A stretch of 34,545 nucleotides of DNA from Actinomycetota bacterium. Its GTDB lineage: Bacteria; Actinomycetota; Thermoleophilia; Gaiellales; Gaiellaceae. The stretch lies in the NCBI GenBank assembly GCA_005883355.1, contig VAXG01000114.1:1-34545 (forward strand). The letters run 5' to 3'. Shown piece after piece: positions 24,162 through 30,482 of the stretch. Under the pieces are notes generated by a model. The model had not been told where the DNA came from. It did not search any database and worked only from the letters and a program-made list of their open reading frames with translations. Made by a program: the position numbers and the translations under genes. The stretch's first letter is position 1; every line of letters starts with the position of its first letter.

Positions 24162-24749
24162 ATGGGCCGTCGACTGAGACTCTTCGAGCCGGGTGGGTAC
24201 TACCACCTGGGTGCGCGCGGGAACAACGGCGAGCCGATCGTCCGCGACGATCTCGACTGCCTCGACTTCCTGCGCTGGCTTTCGCGCATCGTCTTCGAGC
24301 AGCAATGGCGAGTTGTCACCTATTGCCTGATGACGAATCACTATCACTTGCTGATGCGGCCGGCCGAGCAGGGCTTCGCCGGCGGAATGCAGCTCCTGAA
24401 CTGTGGCCATGCCCGCAGGATGAATCGGAAGCACGGGCGGACCGGTCATCTCTTCCGGAACCACTACTCCTGGCGGGCGGTCGAGAGCGACGAGCACCTC
24501 CGCGAAGCCGTCCGCTACATCGTGCTGAACCCGGTTCGGGCCGGGATCTGCAAGAGGCCGGAGGAGTGGCGCTGGAGCAGTTACAGAGCTGCCGTAGATC
24601 TCGAGCACCCGCCGGACTTCCTCGCGCTGGGCGACCTCCTGGCGATCTTCGGAACGACTCCGGCGCGCGCACGGGTCGCCTTTCGGGACTTTGTCGCCGA
24701 GGGACACGGCCAGGTGTCGGACACCTGGCCGTGGGACAACGTGACGTGA
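24162..24749 (+). CDS. REP-associated tyrosine transposase (TnpA_REP/RAYT, HUH superfamily)
   Basis: 195 aa, ATG start; TAGCGT ends 8 nt upstream and may be a near-leaderless -10. Y1 transposase fold: YYHLGARGNNGEPI, HUH motif in MTNHYHLLM (H60, H62), ARRMNRKHGRTGHLFRNHY, and the catalytic-tyrosine helix YIVLNPVRAG (Y119). These single-strand DNA nucleases cut REP hairpins and are usually domesticated, single-copy genes rather than active insertion sequences. The last coding residues (HGQVSDTWPW) are written by the downstream REP hairpin itself. It is intact and may be functional. Confidence 0.92.
   Translation: MGRRLRLFEPGGYYHLGARGNNGEPIVRDDLDCLDFLRWLSRIVFEQQWRVVTYCLMTNHYHLLMRPAEQGFAGGMQLLNCGHARRMNRKHGRTGHLFRNHYSWRAVESDEHLREAVRYIVLNPVRAGICKRPEEWRWSSYRAAVDLEHPPDFLALGDLLAIFGTTPARARVAFRDFVAEGHGQVSDTWPWDNVT
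24705..24733 (+). repeat. Downstream REP-like perfect hairpin inside the transposase 3' end
   Basis: CACGGCCAGGTGTC (24705-24718) and GACACCTGGCCGTG (24720-24733) are perfect 14-bp arms around a single G. The core is identical to that of the upstream copy, but without its bulge. It lies inside the last codons of the transposase gene and could also act as its terminator. Confidence 0.85.
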
Positions 24750-24768
24750 CAGAGCCAGCCGTGGTCAA

Positions 24769-26130
24769 ATGGGCCAGATGGCTCTGATCGTGACCAACCC
24801 CGCGACTGAGGAGACGATCGCCGAGATCGAATCAGCCGGGGTCGAGGAGACCGACGCGGCGGTTGCTCGTGCCACCGCGGCTTTCAACGGATGGCGCGCC
24901 GTCGCTCCGGCCGACCGCGCGCGGCTTCTCCGCCGCCTCGCGACGCTCGTCGAGGAGAACGGAGAAGAGCTTGCGCGCATCGAATCGCAGAACGTCGGCA
25001 AGCCCATCGCCGGCGCGCGCGCCGAGGTCGGGATGGTCGCGCAGGTCTTCCATTTCTACGCGGGCGCCGTCGACAAGCACTACGGCCAGACGATCCCGGT
25101 GGCCGGCGGCGTCGACATCACCTTCCGGGAGCCGCTCGGAGTCGTCGGCCTCATCGTCCCTTGGAACTTTCCGCTCAACATCTCCAGCTGGAAGCTCGGG
25201 CCGGCGCTCGCCTGCGGGAACACGGTCGTCCTCAAGCCCGCCGAGCTGACACCGCTCTCCGCCCTCCGCCTCGAGCAACTGATCCTCGAAGCCGGGATAC
25301 CGGAAGGCGTCGTCAACGTCGTCGTCGGGCCCGGCCGCGTCGTCGGACAGCGGCTCGTGGAGCATCCCGACGTGGCGAAGATCGGCTTCACCGGCTCGAC
25401 GGAGATCGGCCGCGGAGTCATGCAAGGAGCGGCGGGGACGATCAAGCGCGTCACCCTCGAGCTCGGAGGCAAGTCGGCCAACGTCGTCTTCGCCGACGCC
25501 GACCTCGAAAAAGCAGCAGCCGCGGCACCCTACGCCGTCTTCGACAACGCCGGCCAGGACTGCTGCGCACGCTCCCGGATCCTTGTCCAGAAATCGGTGT
25601 ACGACCGATTTCTGGACTTACTGATCGAAGCGACCCGGAGAGTCAGGGTCGGCGATCCGCGAGACGAGGCAACAGAGATGGGCCCACTGATCTCCGCCGG
25701 CCACCGCGAGAAGGTGGCCTCATACGTGAACGACACCGTTAGCGCCTTCACGGGCGAGGCCCCTGAAGGGGCAGGGTTCTGGTATCCGTGCACGCTCGTC
25801 GAAGCGTCGAACGACGACCGCATCGCCCGCGAGGAGGTCTTCGGCCCGGTCGCCGCGTTGATTCCGTTCGACGACGAGGAGGACGCCGTCAGAATCGCGA
25901 ACGACACGCCCTACGGGCTCTCGGGTTCGATCTGGACGGAGAACGGCGCCCGCGCGCTTCGTGTCGCCCGTGCTCTCGAGAGCGGTGTCCTCTCGATCAA
26001 CTCCAACAGCTCGGTGCGACCTTCGACGCCGTTCGGCGGCGTCAAGCAGTCGGGATTCGGCCGCGAGCTCGGGATGCACGCGCTCGACGGCTACTCCGAG
26101 ATCAAAAACGTCTACCTGGCAACCGGCTGA
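24769..26130 (+). CDS. NAD(P)-dependent aldehyde dehydrogenase (PuuC/GabD/BetB-like)
   Basis: 453 aa from ATG 24769; ATG 24778 (MALIVTNP) is a likely alternative because TCAAAT ends 7 nt before it and no Shine-Dalgarno is present. The ALDH superfamily domain is complete: VGLIVPWNFPLNISSWKLGPALACGN, GFTGSTEIGR, general-base E231 in LELGGK, nucleophile C265 in GQDCCARSR, EVFGPV and PFGGVKQSGFGRELG. It is slightly shorter than the usual 480-500 aa. Context suggests oxidation of gamma-glutamyl-aminobutyraldehyde or a related aminoaldehyde to the acid. Its stop overlaps the SDR start by one base (TGATG), so the two are coupled. Confidence 0.92.
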   Translation: MGQMALIVTNPATEETIAEIESAGVEETDAAVARATAAFNGWRAVAPADRARLLRRLATLVEENGEELARIESQNVGKPIAGARAEVGMVAQVFHFYAGAVDKHYGQTIPVAGGVDITFREPLGVVGLIVPWNFPLNISSWKLGPALACGNTVVLKPAELTPLSALRLEQLILEAGIPEGVVNVVVGPGRVVGQRLVEHPDVAKIGFTGSTEIGRGVMQGAAGTIKRVTLELGGKSANVVFADADLEKAAAAAPYAVFDNAGQDCCARSRILVQKSVYDRFLDLLIEATRRVRVGDPRDEATEMGPLISAGHREKVASYVNDTVSAFTGEAPEGAGFWYPCTLVEASNDDRIAREEVFGPVAALIPFDDEEDAVRIANDTPYGLSGSIWTENGARALRVARALESGVLSINSNSSVRPSTPFGGVKQSGFGRELGMHALDGYSEIKNVYLATG

Positions 26131-26897
26131 TGGGACGTCTGGACGGAAAGGTCGCCGTCATCACCGGCGCGGGGGGCGGGATGGGACGTGAAGCAGCGCT
26201 GCTCTTCAGCGAGGAGGGCGCCCAGGTCTGCGCCGCCGATGTGAACGCCGAGGCGGCCGAGCAAACCGCCGCCGAGGCCCGCGACGCGTTCGCGGTCCAG
26301 GTCGACGTCGCAAACCCCGACAGCGTCCGCGCGATGTACGACGCGGCGAAGGAGCGCTACGGCGGCGTCGACATCCTCTACAACAACGCCGGCATCTCAC
26401 CCGCCGACGACGGCTCGATCCTCGAGACCGAGCCGGATGCCTGGGATCGCGTCCAGGCGGTGAACACGCGTGGCGTGTACCTGTGTTGCAAGCACGGCAT
26501 CCCGCACCTGCTCGAACGCGGCAGTGGCTCCGTCATCAACGTCGCCTCGTTCGTGGCGCTGCTCGGCGCAGCCACCTCGCAGATCTCGTACACGGCTTCC
26601 AAGGGAGCCGTCCTCGCGCTGACGAGAGAGCTCGGCGTCCAGTTCGCGAGGCAAGGCATTCGCGTCAACGCACTCTGTCCCGGGCCGGTCGAGACCCCGC
26701 TCCTGCTCTCGATCTGGGGCGACGACCCGGCCGCAGCCGAACGCCGCCTCGTGCACATCCCGATGGGACGCCTCGCAAAACCCCGAGAGATCGTGAACGC
26801 CGCGCTCTTCCTGGCAAGCGACGAGTCGTCCTACGTGAACGCCGCGACCTTCGTCGTGGACGGCGGGATCACGGGCGCGTACGTCACGCCCGAATAG
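26130..26897 (+). CDS. Short-chain dehydrogenase/reductase
   Basis: 255 aa, ATG start sharing one base with the preceding stop. Classical SDR: cofactor motif TGAGGGMG (12-19), D59-V60 region, NNAG (85-88) and the complete catalytic tetrad N112, S140, Y154, K158 (YTASK). The C-terminal ASDESSYVNAATFVVDGG block is also typical. It oxidises or reduces an alcohol/ketone with NAD(P). It is translationally coupled to the aldehyde dehydrogenase, so it probably works on the same carbon chain. It may stand in for a step such as alcohol oxidation, or replace the missing PuuB-type amine oxidase in the cluster, although an SDR does not do amine oxidation by the same chemistry. Confidence 0.92.
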   Translation: MGRLDGKVAVITGAGGGMGREAALLFSEEGAQVCAADVNAEAAEQTAAEARDAFAVQVDVANPDSVRAMYDAAKERYGGVDILYNNAGISPADDGSILETEPDAWDRVQAVNTRGVYLCCKHGIPHLLERGSGSVINVASFVALLGAATSQISYTASKGAVLALTRELGVQFARQGIRVNALCPGPVETPLLLSIWGDDPAAAERRLVHIPMGRLAKPREIVNAALFLASDESSYVNAATFVVDGGITGAYVTPE

Positions 26898-26904
26898 GGG
26901 GCTC

Positions 26905-27684
26905 CTACCTCTTCTTGCCCCAGATGGTCGGATCGAAGCCGAACGTCTGCGCGAGATCCTTCCGCTCGGCGTTGACCGCCGCCGCTCGGCTCGCGCTGTA
27001 GTTCCACACCGTTTCCTGAGCCGCGCCGTGCGTCCGGTGGATCTCGAGTGCGGCCGGGTCGTGCTCATCCACGAACTCGAATGCGTAATCGGCGGTCTCG
27101 AGAAAGTTCGCGCTCTCGAACAGCTCGGTCCGGCGCTGGTAGCCGGGTTCGAAGATCACCTCGAAGAGCTTGTACAGCGGTTCGTCGGGAGTCTGCGGCC
27201 GGACGATCGTCTGGAGCTCGGCTTCGTCCTGCGCCCCGAGCTCGACGCCGTGCTGCTCTGCGAGCGCCTGGGCGAGCTCCGATCCGGACAGGAGGCCACG
27301 GGTGACGAGGACCTCGCCGAGACGGCCGCCTTCTTCGCGCTGCGCTGTCAGCGCGCGTTCCAACTGCGACTCCGTCAGGAACTCCAAATCGACGAGGACC
27401 TTGCCGAGTGGGCGCCAGGCTTGCTCCGGCGCGGCCGCCAGGTGAGCAGGTGACGCAGGCACTCCCTCTTTGGCAGCGAGCTGGACGCCGTGCTGCTCGG
27501 AGAGGACGCGCGCGAGCGAGAAGGCAGAGAGGTAGCCGTTGGCGACGAGAATCTGGCCGAGGAGGCGCCCGCTGGCGGCCTGCTCGCCGAGGGCCTGCTC
27601 GAGCTCGTCCTCGGTCAACAGCTCTTCGGCGACCAGGAGCTCGCCGAGCTGCCGCCAGGGAAATTGAAGTGCCGCGCTCTCCAC
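26905..27684 (-). CDS. Protein with two tandem MshEN (c-di-GMP-binding type) domains
   Basis: 259 aa, GTG start with AAGGGGAA just upstream. The first 145 residues hold four copies of an LGxxLVxxxxLTxxxLxxAL-type half motif (13-35, 42-65, 93-115, 122-145), paired into two MshEN domains as in GspE/PilB/MshE N-termini: LGELLVAEELLTEDELEQAL and LGQILVANGYLSAFSLARVL, repeated as LGKVLVDLEFLTESQLERAL and LGEVLVTRGLLSGSELAQAL. MshEN domains of this form bind cyclic di-GMP in several species. No ATPase follows. The C-terminal ~110 aa (YKLFEVIFEPGYQRRTELFESANFLETADYAFEFV) match no family I know. It lies 24 nt downstream of the sugar transferase gene, suggesting c-di-GMP control of exopolysaccharide production. 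The domain call is firm; the ligand is inferred. Confidence 0.8.
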   Translation of the reverse strand: MESAALQFPWRQLGELLVAEELLTEDELEQALGEQAASGRLLGQILVANGYLSAFSLARVLSEQHGVQLAAKEGVPASPAHLAAAPEQAWRPLGKVLVDLEFLTESQLERALTAQREEGGRLGEVLVTRGLLSGSELAQALAEQHGVELGAQDEAELQTIVRPQTPDEPLYKLFEVIFEPGYQRRTELFESANFLETADYAFEFVDEHDPAALEIHRTHGAAQETVWNYSASRAAAVNAERKDLAQTFGFDPTIWGKKR

Positions 27685-27708
27685 GTTCCCCTTATCGGCA
27701 GGGAGGGC

Positions 27709-28320
27709 TCAATAGTTCAGTCCTTCTCCACGAGCCATCACAACCAGGGTTCGCCACAGGATTTGCAGGTCGTAACGCACAAGGCTCCAGCCCGAAAGCG
27801 TGCTGCAGCGCTCGAGGTACAGGGAGTCGAGTACCGCGTAGGGAATCCCCTCGCCCTTTGTCACTTGAGCCGGGCCGGTCAAGCCGGCGAGGATCCGGTT
27901 GCGATAGTCCAGGCCTTCGGCGACCTGGCGACGCACCATCTCGGCCGGCCACGGCCGGGGCCCGACGAGGCTGAGGTCTCCGAGCAGGACATTCAGGAGC
28001 TGGGGCAGCTCGTCCAGATACCACGGCTTGAGCAACCTCCGGCCGGTCCAGGTCAGATTGTTCGGGTCCGCCTCGTACAGCCGGGCATGCCCACCCGTGG
28101 CGCGCATCTGCTCGAGCGCGTCTCGCCTGAGCGTGCGGAACTTGAGCAGGCCGAACAGCCGGCCGCGCGAGATGCGAGGCTCTCGGTAGAAGATCCCGCC
28201 GCGATCGCGGCGGGAGACGATCATGTCGATCGTGATCGCGGCCAGCAGCGCGACGACAACCGGTGACAACACCACGAGCAGGGCCGTCGCGACGATCAGA
28301 TCGAGGGCTCGTTTCGCGAT
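27709..28320 (-). CDS. Undecaprenyl-phosphate sugar phosphotransferase (bacterial sugar transferase), start uncertain
   Basis: About 203 aa if read from ATC 28320, or 188 aa from GTG 28275. The family hallmark KRALDLIVATALLVVLSPVV lies before the GTG, so the GTG start would cut the single membrane helix. Between the in-frame TGA (28333-28335) and the GTG there is no ATG, GTG or TTG. The catalytic domain is complete: FYREPRISR, FGLLKFRTL, RRLLKPWYLDELPQLLNVLLGDLSLVGPRPW, LAGLTGPAQV, YDLQILWRTL. Such enzymes put the first sugar-1-phosphate onto undecaprenyl phosphate to start exopolysaccharide or glycan synthesis. It shares a message with the MshEN protein gene. No glycosyltransferases are nearby. 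Confidence 0.82.
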   Translation of the reverse strand: MAKRALDLIVATALLVVLSPVVVALLAAITIDMIVSRRDRGGIFYREPRISRGRLFGLLKFRTLRRDALEQMRATGGHARLYEADPNNLTWTGRRLLKPWYLDELPQLLNVLLGDLSLVGPRPWPAEMVRRQVAEGLDYRNRILAGLTGPAQVTKGEGIPYAVLDSLYLERCSTLSGWSLVRYDLQILWRTLVVMARGEGLNY

Positions 28321-28387
28321 GGCGCGAGCATCTCATCAAGCCCGGGCTTGTCGAGCTGGTGCTTCCTGCCGCAGAATGAGCAGACGC

Positions 28388-29302
28388 ATGTCGGTCAAGT
28401 ACGAGCTGGTGACGCGGAGCCCGGGCGGGAAGGAGCGTGCCCACGAATATGCGTCGGGCGATCCGCTCAACCCGGGCGAGGCGCTCCAGCTCCGCGGCCG
28501 GTTCTGGCTGGTGGAGAGGGTCGAGAAGCCTGACGGGGAGAGCCGCTTGGCCACGGCGATCGCAAAGCCGGCGCGTTACCGGCTCCATCTCCGGCACCCG
28601 GACGACCGGGAGGAGCTCGGCGCCGTGCGCAGATTCCGACCCGGCTCGCCGAGGCTCGGCCACGCGTTCACGACGATCGACGCCAGCCAGCCGATCAGCT
28701 GGCAGGTGATGGCGGAGGAGCTCGCCTACGACGAGACGGGCGAGCCGTTCCTCGACCTGATCTCGGAGCGCGACTACGCAGAGGCCGAGGGCGACGTTCC
28801 CGATCACGAGCTCGAGCACGCCGTCGAACGCGAGCTGGACGCAGGGCTGCCGGCAGTGGCCGAGGCGACGATCACACGGGCAGCCGACCAGGGGCTTGAC
28901 GTCGAGCTGGTCGCACTCGACCCCGGCGAGGAACCCGACTGGCCGGAATCGCAGCGTTACATCGACGCGCTCATCTTCGAGGAGATCGAGGACGACCTGT
29001 TCGAGCAGTGCGGCGTCGACGTAGGCCACGACCCGCGCGAGAGCTGGCTTCCCACGGTGAAGGAGCGCCTGCGGGCGGACCTCGATGCGTTTCGGAGCGA
29101 CATCGACGGCAACCACGACGAGATCGAGGAGTGGGATTTCCGGGGTGGGCGCATCTTCGCCTCAATCGGGACGTACGAAGACGAGTTCGATCCCAACAGC
29201 GGCCACGGCTGGCTGTGTCGGCTCGTCGATAGCGGCGTGCTCGGCGTCGCCGGTTTCGAGCGTGTGCGCAAGTACCAGCTCGAGGTCGAGAGCGCCGACT
29301 GA
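28388..29302 (+). CDS. Acidic protein of unknown family
   Basis: 304 aa, ATG start; a -10-like CAGAAT lies 10 nt upstream and there is no Shine-Dalgarno. I do not recognise a family. The N-terminal ~75 aa form a beta-rich module (MSVKYELVTRSPGG, LQLRGRFWLVERVEKP, RYRLHLRHPDD). The middle is helical and strongly acidic (~110-230), with few Cys, no signal peptide and no membrane helix. The C-terminal ~70 aa have alternating hydrophobic strands (RIFASIGTYEDEF, GWLCRLVDSGVLG). It is divergent from the sugar transferase gene, about 65 nt away. Soluble, cytoplasmic, function unknown. Confidence 0.7.
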   Translation: MSVKYELVTRSPGGKERAHEYASGDPLNPGEALQLRGRFWLVERVEKPDGESRLATAIAKPARYRLHLRHPDDREELGAVRRFRPGSPRLGHAFTTIDASQPISWQVMAEELAYDETGEPFLDLISERDYAEAEGDVPDHELEHAVERELDAGLPAVAEATITRAADQGLDVELVALDPGEEPDWPESQRYIDALIFEEIEDDLFEQCGVDVGHDPRESWLPTVKERLRADLDAFRSDIDGNHDEIEEWDFRGGRIFASIGTYEDEFDPNSGHGWLCRLVDSGVLGVAGFERVRKYQLEVESAD

Positions 29303-29348
29303 ACCCGCTCCTTAACTCGATGTAGTTCTGGTTCGCAAATCATATTCG

Positions 29349-29381
29349 CTCATCGCCCTCAATTTCATTGACGGCGATGAG
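29349..29381 (+). promoter_or_regulatory. Leader hairpin that overlaps a ribosome binding site
   Basis: CTCATCGCC (29349-29357) and GGCGATGAG (29373-29381) pair. After a C-C mismatch TCAAT and ATTGA pair around a TTC loop, giving a 14-bp stem. The 3' arm runs into GAGGGAG (29379-29385), the Shine-Dalgarno of the micro-ORF at 29395, so folding would partly hide it. It could also act as a terminator for the gene ending at 29302, but lacks a T-tract. Confidence 0.55.
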
Positions 29382-29394
29382 GGAGCGTGAAACC

Positions 29395-29472
29395 ATGTTT
29401 GCCGGAGAGCAATCCTGTCCGTCCTGCGGCGAAAGTGGCCGGACAAAACCCAAGGGAGAGGAACAAACATGA
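29395..29472 (+). CDS. 25-codon CPxCG micro-ORF translationally coupled to the secreted protein
   Basis: ATG start with GAGGGAG nine bases upstream; 25 residues beginning MFAGEQSCPSCGESG and ending at a TGA that overlaps the ATG of the next gene (ATGA at 29469). CPSCG is a zinc-knuckle-like half site. The overlap is the same coupling used by confirmed genes in this window. It could be a regulatory leader peptide, for example metal- or thiol-responsive, or chance. No homologue is known to me. Confidence 0.35.
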   Translation: MFAGEQSCPSCGESGRTKPKGEEQT

Positions 29473-30479
29473 AGTTTGTGGCGTCATCGCGCGTGCGGTT
29501 GTTCGGCGCGCTCTTGCTCGCGGTCACCCTCGTGGTGGCCGCAGCCCTTACAGCGACGAGCCGCGCAGGGAGCGTGCGGACGTCCGTGGTGATCACGTTT
29601 TCACCACATGTACTCACAGTCGGACAACAAGTCGGACAACAAGGCTTCTTGTCGATCAAGTTCGTCAACGCCGGGCCGAGCACTGTCAACCATGTGTTCG
29701 AGAGGGTGACCGACACCAGCGGGAACCCGCTGCCGTTGCCGAAGAGCGCGTTCGACGGATTCACCTTGCCCACCGGCTGCTTGGTCACGGGGACCAACAC
29801 GAGCCTCATCACCTGCGATCTCGGGCAGGTGGCGCAGGGAACTGTTCGGAAGGTGATCTCGTTCAGCGCTTCGGCGCCGACGGCGTTCACCGCGCGCGTC
29901 TCGGCGAGCTTCGACGAAGGCAAGCAGAGTGGTCTGACTGACACGGTGGTCGACGACGACTTTCCGTTCTCGATCGTGTCCTCCACGGACCAGACCCGGC
30001 GGGGACAATGCGGTCCGAACGGGTCCACGTTGATGGCGCTCGATTCCCTTCAGCAGACGTCGATCACCTACCCGACGTTGCCACCCTCAGCACTCGTCCC
30101 GTGCACCCCTGCGAGCGCTGGCGTGGACTCCATCAACCAGCCCTTGAACGTGACCCATCCTTTCGGAGAGATCTCGTTCGTCGATTTTCTCGACGGGGCT
30201 GGCCTCGCCACCGTGAAGGTCTACTTCTTCAGTCCTCCTAAGGGGATCACGAAGAAGAACCTAGCCCTCTACGAACTGCCGAGCTACCCACTCTTGACCG
30301 CAACGGACGGCGGCGCGGCCGTGCCCCCGTGCGTCACCGTGAATGGAATCCTGCAGATTCCGCCGGGCTCCGACTTCGTCTCCTGCGTCGTCAGCGTCGA
30401 CACGCTTTCCGGAGGCGGGCTGGTCGCAACGCTCCTTGCCAGAGGAGTGAACGACAACGGCTACGGTGGGGCCGGCTAA
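29469..30479 (+). CDS. Secreted protein with DUF11-like N-terminal domain
   Basis: 336 aa, ATG start with GGGAGAGGAA upstream. A cleavable signal peptide (basic SSRVRLFGALLLAVTLVVAAALTATSRAG, ~6-34) directs export. Residues ~38-150 resemble a CARDB/DUF11-type beta-sandwich (FVNAGPSTVNHVFERVTDTSGNPLP, CDLGQVAQGTVRKVISFSA), as in actinobacterial surface proteins. The C-terminal half (~180-336) is beta-rich with paired cysteines (QCGPNG, PPCVTV, FVSCVV) and no anchor. By eye its codons are less G+C-biased than its neighbours'. Probably extracellular or surface-bound; function unknown. A shared hairpin terminator lies 18 nt past the stop. Confidence 0.78.
   Translation: MKFVASSRVRLFGALLLAVTLVVAAALTATSRAGSVRTSVVITFSPHVLTVGQQVGQQGFLSIKFVNAGPSTVNHVFERVTDTSGNPLPLPKSAFDGFTLPTGCLVTGTNTSLITCDLGQVAQGTVRKVISFSASAPTAFTARVSASFDEGKQSGLTDTVVDDDFPFSIVSSTDQTRRGQCGPNGSTLMALDSLQQTSITYPTLPPSALVPCTPASAGVDSINQPLNVTHPFGEISFVDFLDGAGLATVKVYFFSPPKGITKKNLALYELPSYPLLTATDGGAAVPPCVTVNGILQIPPGSDFVSCVVSVDTLSGGGLVATLLARGVNDNGYGGAG
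29619..29642 (+). repeat. Perfect 12-bp tandem duplication in coding sequence
   Basis: GTCGGACAACAA occurs twice head to tail (29619-29630, 29631-29642) and encodes VGQQ-VGQQ in the secreted protein. It keeps the frame and looks like a recent slippage duplication. Confidence 0.85.
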
Positions 30480-30482
30480 AGG

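Larger units (their letters stand above)
24072..24741 (+). mobile_element. RAYT/REP element inserted in the amine-catabolism cluster
   Basis: A REP-associated tyrosine transposase gene is bracketed by two related REP-like hairpins, 24072-24098 and 24705-24741. Both share the core GGTGTC-G-GACACC preceded by ACGGCC and are followed by GTGACG. The boundaries are approximate, since RAYT units make no target duplication that could fix them. The element separates the hydrolase gene from the aldehyde dehydrogenase gene of one pathway. Confidence 0.65.

Noticed and set aside
25788-26129. Upstream extension of the SDR frame
   Set aside because: It lies inside the aldehyde dehydrogenase in another frame; the SDR family start MGRLDGKVAVITG is at 26130.
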